DNA from: Limnohabitans planktonicus II-D5
GTDB lineage: Bacteria; Pseudomonadota; Gammaproteobacteria; Burkholderiales; Burkholderiaceae_C
Reading direction: 5' to 3'
Assembly (NCBI RefSeq): GCF_001270065.2
Contig: NZ_LFYT02000027.1
Location: forward strand, 1 to 63,117
Length of the DNA: 63,117 nucleotides
This document shows positions 57,228 to 63,117 of this stretch, in pieces. A program made the position numbers and the translations under genes. The stretch's first letter is position 1. The number at the start of each line of letters is the position of its first letter. The notes under the pieces are model-generated. The model had not been told where the DNA came from and ran no database searches. It was given only the letters and a program-made list of their open reading frames with translations.

Positions 57228-57665
57228 ATGAGTACCCCAGACCCCAAAGCCCTCGCCCGTTTGGTGGGCGACACCATGTTCGCAGTCGATGTGGCCTCCA
57301 AAGACACCATGGGCATGGAACTGCTGGCCTGCGAGCCCGGCCGCGCCCTGATGCGCATGGTGGTCAAAGAGCTGCACCTGAACGGTCACAAGATCTGCCA
57401 CGGCGGCTTCATCTTCACACTGGCCGATTCCACCTTTGCCTTTGCCTGCAACAGTTACAACAAAAACGCGGTGGCGGCCGGTTGCAGCATCGAATTTTTG
57501 AAGCCAGGCAGGCTCGGCGATGTGCTGACCTGTGAAGGCCTTGAGCAAACGCTCAGCGGCCGCCATGGCATTTACGACATGAAAGTCAGCAACCAAAACG
57601 GTGAAGTGATTGCCATGTTCCGCGGCAAGAGCGCGCAAATTCAGGGCACCGTTGTGCCCGAGTGA
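57228..57665 (+). CDS. paaI: Hydroxyphenylacetyl-CoA thioesterase
   Basis: A 145-residue hot-dog-fold thioesterase that releases CoA from dead-end ring-hydroxylated phenylacetyl-CoA. The core is KELHLNGHKICHGGFIFTLADSTF, with catalytic Asp in the LADS helix, and VAAGCSIEFLKPGRLGD. ATG 57228 lies 4 bp after AAGGAG; the adjacent ATG 57225 is too close. Sits between paaG and paaK. Confidence 0.92.
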   Translation: MSTPDPKALARLVGDTMFAVDVASKDTMGMELLACEPGRALMRMVVKELHLNGHKICHGGFIFTLADSTFAFACNSYNKNAVAAGCSIEFLKPGRLGDVLTCEGLEQTLSGRHGIYDMKVSNQNGEVIAMFRGKSAQIQGTVVPE

Positions 57666-57699
57666 AACCCCTTTATTGATTTTGAATCTGGAGAACCTT

Positions 57700-59001
57700 A
57701 TGACTGATAAAGCCTTCCCCCTTGAGCCGATTGAAAAGGCCAGCATTGACGAGCTGCGCAGCCTGCAGCTCAAGCGCTTGAAGCAAACGCTGCAACATGC
57801 CTATGCCAATTCACCCGTGTACCGCGCCAAGTTTGACGCCGCAGGCGTGCACCCCGACGACTGCAAAACACTGGCCGACATCGCCAAGTTTCCGTTCACC
57901 ACCAAAGCCGACCTGCGCGACAGCTACCCCTTTGACATGTTTGCCGTACCGCGTGAAAACTGCGCCCGCATCCATGCCTCCAGCGGCACCACCGGCAAAC
58001 CCACGGTCGTGGGTTACACCCTCAAAGACATCGACACCTGGTCCAACGTGGTGGCCCGAAGCATCCGCGCGGGCGGTGCCAAGCCCGGTGACATGGTGCA
58101 CATCAGCTACGGCTATGGCCTCTTCACCGGCGGCATGGGCGCGCATTACGGTGCCGAAAAATTGGGCCTCACGGTCGTGCCTTTTGGTGGCGGCCAGACC
58201 GAGCGCCAAGTGCAACTGATTCAGGACTTCAAGTCCAACATCATCATGGTCACGCCCAGCTATATGCTGGCGATTGCCGACGAATTTGAGCGTCAAGGCA
58301 TCGACCCCAAAACCAGTTCGCTGCGCATCGGCATCTTTGGCGCTGAGCCCTGGACCAACGACATGCGCCAGGCGATTGAAAAGCGCATGAATATCGATGC
58401 GGTCGACATCTATGGCCTGTCTGAAGTGATGGGGCCGGGTGTGGCCAGCGAATGCATCGAGACCAAAGACGGCCCGACCATCTGGGAAGACCACTTCTAC
58501 CCCGAGATCATCAACCCCGAGACGGGCGAGCCGGTGGCCGATGGCGAAATGGGCGAGTTGGTCTTCACCAGCCTGACCAAAGAAGCGCTGCCCATCATCC
58601 GCTACCGCACCCGTGACCTGACGCGTCTGCTGCCCGGCACCGCGCGCACCATGCGTCGCATGGAAAAGATCACCGGCCGCAGCGACGACATGATGATCAT
58701 CCGGGGCGTGAACGTGTTCCCCAGCCAGATCGAAGAACTGATTTTGAAGCGTGACGAGTTGGCCCCGCACTACCAGTGTGTGTTGACCCGCGAAGGCCCG
58801 ATGGACGACCTGAAAGTGGTGGTCGAAACCAAGCCAGGCGTAGCCCCTGACAGCACGGAGGCCCGCGCTGCGGCCAAACAGCTGCAGCACGAGATCAAGG
58901 TGTTCATTGGCTCCAGTGTGGCGATTGAGCTCAAGCCCGAGGGCAGCGTCGAACGCAGTCAGGGCAAGGCCAAGCGCGTGGTGGATTTGCGCAGCAAGTA
59001 A
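57700..59001 (+). CDS. paaK: Phenylacetate-CoA ligase
   Basis: A 433-residue acyl-adenylate enzyme converting phenylacetate to phenylacetyl-CoA. Motifs: phosphate loop IHASSGTTGKPTVVGYT, GYGLFTGGMGAHYGAEKLG, AEPWTNDMRQAIE, YGLSEVMGPGVASEC, TRDLTRLLPG and GRSDDMMIIRGVNVFPSQIE, all typical of PaaK. It is the pathway's entry enzyme and the last gene of paaGIK. ggagaacc precedes ATG 57700. Confidence 0.95.
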   Translation: MTDKAFPLEPIEKASIDELRSLQLKRLKQTLQHAYANSPVYRAKFDAAGVHPDDCKTLADIAKFPFTTKADLRDSYPFDMFAVPRENCARIHASSGTTGKPTVVGYTLKDIDTWSNVVARSIRAGGAKPGDMVHISYGYGLFTGGMGAHYGAEKLGLTVVPFGGGQTERQVQLIQDFKSNIIMVTPSYMLAIADEFERQGIDPKTSSLRIGIFGAEPWTNDMRQAIEKRMNIDAVDIYGLSEVMGPGVASECIETKDGPTIWEDHFYPEIINPETGEPVADGEMGELVFTSLTKEALPIIRYRTRDLTRLLPGTARTMRRMEKITGRSDDMMIIRGVNVFPSQIEELILKRDELAPHYQCVLTREGPMDDLKVVVETKPGVAPDSTEARAAAKQLQHEIKVFIGSSVAIELKPEGSVERSQGKAKRVVDLRSK

Positions 59002-59143
59002 GCGGTTTCCATCTGCCCCCTTCACAAGGGGCGCACCCTTGAATCACCGACCATCAGCAAACGTTCTCGGCGGTCGGTGATCAAACAGCCGGACAACGGC
59101 CGTCAAGGGCAAGACCACACGCTGGCATGTTGGCCTGTTGGCC

Positions 59144-60265
59144 TTAGCGCATGCCGATTTTTGCTGCGCCAAAAATCCCCGCTGCCTCACGCGGCAGGCA
59201 GCGCCAGTAGGGGCTGCTGGCCTGAACTTGGCCTTGCAGCTCGGCGGCGGCTTTCCAGGCCCAGCGTGGGTTGTACAAAAAGCTGCGTGCCAGCGCCACC
59301 AGATCGGCGTCGCCACGCTGCAACACGGCTTCGGCTTGGGCGGCTTCTGTGATCAGGCCCACGGCCAAGGTGGTCAGGCCTGAAGCTTCCTTGACGGCTT
59401 TGGCCAGGTGCACTTGGTACTCGGGGCCCAAAGGAATTTTTTGCTGGGGTGACACACCGCCCGACGAGATGTGCACGAACTGCGCGCCCGCTTGTTTGAT
59501 CAGGACAGACAATTCAGAAGTCTCTTCGATCGTCCAGCCGCCTTGAACCCAGTCGGTGCCCGAAATGCGCATGCCCAGCGTGCCGCCAAAAGCTTCGCGC
59601 ACGGCTTTGAAGACTTCCAGCGGAAAGCGGATGCGGTTTTCAAACGAGCCGCCATACGCGTCGGTGCGCTGGTTGGAGATGGGTGACAAAAACTGGTGCA
59701 GCAAATAGCCGTGCGCGGCGTGCAATTCCACCGCCTCAATGCCCAGCGCGTGGCTGCGCCGGGCGGTGTTGACGAAGTCGGCCTTGATTTGCGCGATGTC
59801 GGCCAGGCTCAGCTCGGTGGGGGCGGCTTCTTGGGGCAAGTGGGGCAGGGCGCTGGGTGCCACGGTTTGCCAGCCGCCGTCTTCAGGGGCGATCAGCATG
59901 CCGCCGTCCCAAGGGGCAGCGCTTGAAGCCTTGCGGCCCGCGTGGCTGATCTGGATGCACACCGGCATGCGCGGGGCCAAGCGGCGGGCGCGGTGCAGTT
60001 TGTCACCCAGCGCCGCCTGCGTCGCGTCGTCCCACAGGCCCAGGCACCCCGGGCTGATGCGGCCCACGGCCGACACCGCTGTGGCCTCGATGGTGAACAG
60101 GCCCGCGCCGCTGTTGAGCAGGTTGGTCCAGTGCGTCAGGTGCCAGTCGGTGGCTTGGCCGTGGTCAGCCGAGTATTGGCACATGGGAGCGACCACGATG
60201 CGGTTGGGCAAGGTGAGCGGGCCGTTGGGCGCGTTGAAGGTGAAAGGCGTGAAGAGCAGGCTCAT
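59144..60265 (-). CDS. NADH:flavin oxidoreductase, old-yellow-enzyme family (YqjM/NamA-like)
   Basis: A 373-residue FMN-dependent ene-reductase. Motifs are NRIVVAPMCQYSADHGQATDWHLTHW (Cys and aromatic groups as in YqjM), QISHAGRKAS (His-type ligand for phenolics), ELHAAHGYLLHQFLSP, and TDAYGGSFENRIRFPLEV, plus the phosphate-binding ALARSFLYNP near the C-terminus. It probably reduces alpha,beta-unsaturated carbonyls or xenobiotics. ATG 60265 (MSLLFTPF) is preferred; the longer frame to 60304 is atypical. Convergent with paaK. Confidence 0.9.
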   Translation of the reverse strand: MSLLFTPFTFNAPNGPLTLPNRIVVAPMCQYSADHGQATDWHLTHWTNLLNSGAGLFTIEATAVSAVGRISPGCLGLWDDATQAALGDKLHRARRLAPRMPVCIQISHAGRKASSAAPWDGGMLIAPEDGGWQTVAPSALPHLPQEAAPTELSLADIAQIKADFVNTARRSHALGIEAVELHAAHGYLLHQFLSPISNQRTDAYGGSFENRIRFPLEVFKAVREAFGGTLGMRISGTDWVQGGWTIEETSELSVLIKQAGAQFVHISSGGVSPQQKIPLGPEYQVHLAKAVKEASGLTTLAVGLITEAAQAEAVLQRGDADLVALARSFLYNPRWAWKAAAELQGQVQASSPYWRCLPREAAGIFGAAKIGMR

Positions 60266-60420
60266 GAGGTGTCGAAATGGTGAAGGCCAAGGGCAGGAGT
60301 TCAACAGGTCAAACCAATAAAACTGGCTAAACTGGTGAGCATCTTAGGTGGGGCTTGGGTGTTGCCTTATCCGCTGTGCGACAACAGGCACTGAGGCTGT
60401 GTGGGCATATTTCACCTATC

Positions 60421-60569
60421 GATTCGCCCCTGTGAAGTTTTCAATGCCCAAAGAACTTGTAGGTCGGCGGTCGAAGACCCCGACGCTGGTTGAACAGACA
60501 CCCCTGCTTGTTTCATGCAGCAGTGCCCGAACAAGCAAACGTAGGACTCTGCGAGTGCCGACCTGCTAG
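60421..60569 (+). repeat. Dispersed palindromic repeat, 194-bp unit, left part (split by IS)
   Basis: The unit begins gattcgcccctgtgaagttt and is cut at ctgCTAG by the insertion sequence. The rest resumes at 62212. The two parts, counting one CTAG, add up to exactly 194 bp, the period of the array that follows. Confidence 0.93.
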
Positions 60570-60652
60570 GAGTCTGTCGGACTTTCCCTTATTCTCAACA
60601 AGCTCCGCGCCATGGACAATTGCACCATCCAAATGATGCCGAGTTCTTTCCG

Positions 60653-62038
60653 ATGAGCCGCTTTGTAACTGTAGACCGTGACACCTCTTACTTGTTGCCA
60701 CCCTCAGTAGATGAATGGCTTCCTGCAAACCACTTGGCCCGCTTCGTGGTTGAAGTCATTGAGCCATTGAATTTGAGCGCACTGACCCGTCAGTACGCTG
60801 GCAGAGGCTCCGCAGCGCATCACCCAGCGGTGCTGCTGGCTCTGTTGGTCTACGGCTACGCCAGTGGCGTGCACTCCAGTCGCAAGATCGAGAGGGCGAC
60901 GTATGACTCGGTGGCCTTTCGGTTTGTAGCGGCCAACACGCACCCGGACCACGACACGCTGGCCACATTTCGGAGGCGCTTCATCAAAGAAGTGGAGACA
61001 CTGTTCGTGCAAGTGCTGGTGCTGGTGCTGGTGCTGGTGCTGGTGCTGGTGCTGGCGCGCGATATGAAGCTGCTCAAACTGGGACACATCGCCTTGGACG
61101 GCACCAAGATCAATGCCAACGCCAGCAAGCACAAGGCTCTGTCATGGGCGCATGCCAACAAGATCGAAGCGCAACTGCGCCAGGAGGTGCAGACGCTGCT
61201 GGCCTTGGCCGAAGACAGCGACACGCAGGCTATACCCGACGGGATGGATGTGCCTGCAGAGATCGCCCGGCGCGAAGCGCGCTTGAGCGCCATTGCCAAG
61301 GCCAAGTCCAAGATCGAGCAGCGTGCTGCTGAGCGCCATCAACTTGAACAGCAAGAGTACGAGGCCAAAACGGCCAATCGTCAAGCCCAGCGCGAGGCGG
61401 GTAACAAGCCCCGAGGCCCTGAGCCCAAGCCGCCGCAAGCAGGCCCCAAGAGTACCGATCAAATCAATTTGACAGATGAAGAGTCGCGCATCATGCCTGT
61501 CTCAGGCGGGGGCTTTGAGCAAAGCTTCAACGCCCAAGCCGGTGTGGACACGCAGACGATGTGGGTGGTGACCGCGCATGTGAGCCAGGCATGCAATGAC
61601 AAGTGTGAGATTGAGCCCACACTGAAAGCGATAGAGGCCTTACCGCTGGAGTTGGGTCAAGTACAGACACTGATTGCAGACAACGGCTATTGCAGCCAAG
61701 CCAATGCACAGGCATGCGCGGATGCGGGAGTTCAAGCACTGCTGGCGCTCAAGAGGCAGGCGCATCATCTGCCCGTGATGGAGCGTTTTGCACCCGATGC
61801 CCCCGAGCCAGAAAAACCAACTGCCATGCAACGCATGGCGCACGAGTTGAGCACCACGGCGGGGCGAGCACTTGACGCCCTGCGCAAGCAAACAGCAGAG
61901 CCGGTGTTTGGCATCATCAAGCATGTGATGGGCTGGCACCAGGTGAGCATGCGAGGACTGGACGAGGCCCAAGGAGAATGGAACTTGGTGACCATGGCCT
62001 GGAACATCAAGCGAATGCATGTTCTGCGAGGGGTATGA
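60653..62038 (+). CDS. IS1182-family transposase
   Basis: A 461-residue DDE transposase. The N-terminal domain (VDRDTSYLLPPSVDEWLP, HPAVLLALLVYGYASGVHSS, HPDHDTLATFRRRF) precedes a first catalytic Asp in HIALDGTKINANASKHKALS, then a Gln/Lys-rich insert, second Asp in LIADNGYCSQANA and the Glu in AEPVFGIIKHVMGWHQV. Full length with no stop or frameshift, so possibly active. ATG 60653 is preferred over TTG 60620. Seven GTGCTG copies at 61013-61054 insert a run of Val-Leu pairs near residue 125. Confidence 0.92.
   Translation: MSRFVTVDRDTSYLLPPSVDEWLPANHLARFVVEVIEPLNLSALTRQYAGRGSAAHHPAVLLALLVYGYASGVHSSRKIERATYDSVAFRFVAANTHPDHDTLATFRRRFIKEVETLFVQVLVLVLVLVLVLVLARDMKLLKLGHIALDGTKINANASKHKALSWAHANKIEAQLRQEVQTLLALAEDSDTQAIPDGMDVPAEIARREARLSAIAKAKSKIEQRAAERHQLEQQEYEAKTANRQAQREAGNKPRGPEPKPPQAGPKSTDQINLTDEESRIMPVSGGGFEQSFNAQAGVDTQTMWVVTAHVSQACNDKCEIEPTLKAIEALPLELGQVQTLIADNGYCSQANAQACADAGVQALLALKRQAHHLPVMERFAPDAPEPEKPTAMQRMAHELSTTAGRALDALRKQTAEPVFGIIKHVMGWHQVSMRGLDEAQGEWNLVTMAWNIKRMHVLRGV
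61013..61054 (+). repeat. (GTGCTG)7 microrepeat inside the transposase
   Basis: Seven perfect copies of the hexamer gtgctg encode seven Val-Leu pairs between VETLFVQ and ARDMKLLKL. The length is a multiple of three whatever the copy number, so slippage would not break the frame. Confidence 0.97.
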
Positions 62039-62211
62039 GCAGGAAAAAAGGGGCCTGTCGCGGCCTGTATCGGGCATAAATTGACCAGAGCAAGGGCTGT
62101 TATGGCCGCGGAAATCATCGCTGCGGGCAAAAATGAAAGTGCCGCCGTTCAAAAAAGCGGGCTCGCCGAGAGTTTTGGCTTCGCTTGGGCTCAAGTCCGA
62201 CAGCCTCCTAG

Positions 62212-62256
62212 ACGATAGTTCTCACGTATTCCAAACTTCAGCGTGCCAGATCCATG
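62212..62256 (+). repeat. Right part of the IS-split 194-bp unit
   Basis: Starts acgatagttctcacg and ends with cttcagcgtgccagatc plus catg, the same ending as intact units. Completes the unit begun at 60421. Confidence 0.93.
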
Positions 62257-63117
62257 GATTCGCCCCTGTGAAGTTTGCAATGCCCAAAGAACTTGTAGGT
62301 CGGCGGTCGAAGACCCCGACGCTGGTTGAACAGACATCCCTGCTTGTTTCATGCAGCAGTGCCCGAACAAGCAAACGACGGACTCTGCGAGTGCCGACCT
62401 GCGAGAGGACATGTTTCACGCATTTCAAACTTCAGCGTGCCGGATCAATCGATTCGCCCCTGTGAAGTATTCAACGCCCAAAGATCTTGTAGGTCGGCGG
62501 TCGAAGACCCCGACGCTGGTTGAACAGACACCCCTGCTTGTTTCATGAAGCAGTGCTCGAACAAGCAAACGTCGGACTCTGCGAGTGCCGACCTACGAGA
62601 CGATAGTTCTCACGAATTTCAAACTTCAGCGTGCCGGATCCATCGATTCGGCCCTGTGAAGTTTTCAACGCCCAAAGAACTTGTAGGTCGGCGGTCGAAG
62701 ACCCCGACGCTGGTTGAACAGACACCCCTGCTTGTTTCATGAAGCAGTGCCCGAACAAGCAAACGACGGACTCTGCGAGTGCCGACCTGCGAGAGGACAT
62801 GTTTCACGCATTTCAAACTTCAGCGTGCCGGATCAATCGATTCGCCCCTGTGAAGTATTCAACGCCCAAAGATCTTGTAGGTCGGCGGTCGAAGACCCCG
62901 ACGCTGGTTGAACAGACACCCCTGCTTGTTTCATGCAGCAGTGCCCGAACAAGGAAACGTCGGACTCTGCGAGTGCCGACCTACGAGAGGATATGTTTCA
63001 CGCATTTCAAACTTCAGCGTGCCAGATCAATGGATTCGCCCCTGTGAAGTTTTCAATGCCCAAAGAACTTGTAGGTCGGCGGTCGAAGACCCCGACGCTG
63101 GTTGAACAGACACCCCT
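62257..63117 (+). repeat. Tandem array of the dispersed palindromic repeat, 194-bp units
   Basis: Units begin with gattcg at 62257, 62451, 62645, 62839 and 63033, exactly 194 bp apart, and continue off the right edge. Each has left arm tgtaggtcggcggtcgaag, inner stem GCTTGTT/AACAAGC, and right arm gagtgccgacctacgag. Units at 62451 and 62839 share tgaagtattcaacgccc, the others tgaagttttcaa, hinting at a 388-bp higher-order repeat. Because 194 is not a multiple of three, no frame stays open across units. Confidence 0.95.

Larger units (their letters stand above)
60570..62207 (+). mobile_element. IS1182-family insertion sequence
   Basis: A 1638-bp element with 15-bp terminal inverted repeats, GAGTCTGTCGGACTT at 60570-60584 and AAGTCCGACAGCCTC at 62193-62207 (one mismatch), flanked on both sides by CTAG (60566-60569 and 62208-62211). 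It contains one transposase gene. CTAG being a palindrome, the boundary between repeat and target could shift, but the 194-bp arithmetic of the interrupted unit supports a 4-bp target duplication. Confidence 0.93.

Noticed and set aside
59043..59081. Inverted repeat ATCACCGACC/GGTCGGTGAT after paaK as a terminator or operator
   Set aside because: The 19-nt loop is long and no T-run follows; a TetR-like site is possible but there is nothing downstream in phase to control.
62257..63117. Short proteins of about 65 codons repeated in the 194-bp array
   Set aside because: The period is not a multiple of three, there are no ribosome-binding sites, and the frames merely arise from repeat sequence.
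60421..63117. Integron-like attC array
   Set aside because: Units abut with no cassette genes between them, and the ends lack the attC core sites; no integrase is seen.

Overview
The window looks like a chromosomal segment of a betaproteobacterium of the order Burkholderiales, most likely Comamonadaceae (a Limnohabitans- or Rhodoferax-like freshwater heterotroph). This rests on gene content and protein style: aerobic benzoyl-CoA (box) genes with BoxR, tripartite tricarboxylate (Bug) and TRAP transport, two formate dehydrogenase systems, phenylacetyl-CoA (paa) genes, and GC-rich coding sequence. No rRNA, tRNA or CRISPR array was seen.

Layout. 1-2373 (minus): 5' part of a giant surface adhesin with perfectly phased 186-bp repeats, then a very AT-rich intergenic block ending abruptly at about 2887 against the 3' remnant of another gene. 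3133-7445 (plus): RNB-family ribonuclease, TonB-domain protein, mtgA and ruvC, tightly overlapping. 7924-15522 (minus): metG, a DUF1275 protein, a SulP transporter, a DUF3460 protein, scpA, panB and panC; metG carries a low-GC internal patch. 15609-16697: apbC/mrp. 17036-20881: amidohydrolase, Bug solute-binding protein and a divergent LysR regulator. 21009-23402: hybrid histidine kinase with a probable c-haem sensor.

23832-33583 is a benzoate module: benzoate-CoA ligase, divergent boxR, then boxC, boxB, boxA and an MFS carrier, with paired TGCA operator-like motifs ahead of boxR and boxC. 33706-54892 is a formate module: a cytosolic NAD-linked formate dehydrogenase (fused FdsG-FdsB, then FdsA), a sensor kinase, DUF3305/DUF3306 proteins, a poly-ferredoxin-like Fe-S protein, a TorD-type chaperone, a TRAP transporter, a Tat-exported membrane-linked formate dehydrogenase with small accessory proteins, and fdhD. 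55486-59001 is a partial phenylacetate set (paaF-like, paaG, paaI, paaK) around a TetR-type palindrome. An old-yellow-enzyme reductase and an IS1182-family element follow.

Two kinds of non-coding structure stand out. One is a dispersed, nested-palindromic repeat family at several intergenic sites, tandemly amplified at each multi-unit site with its own unit length (134, 105, 85 or 194 bp); the IS has cut one 194-bp unit exactly, with a CTAG duplication. The other is a set of three hairpins between boxB and boxA whose 30-nt loops are nearly identical while their 23-24-bp stems differ in sequence yet stay self-complementary.
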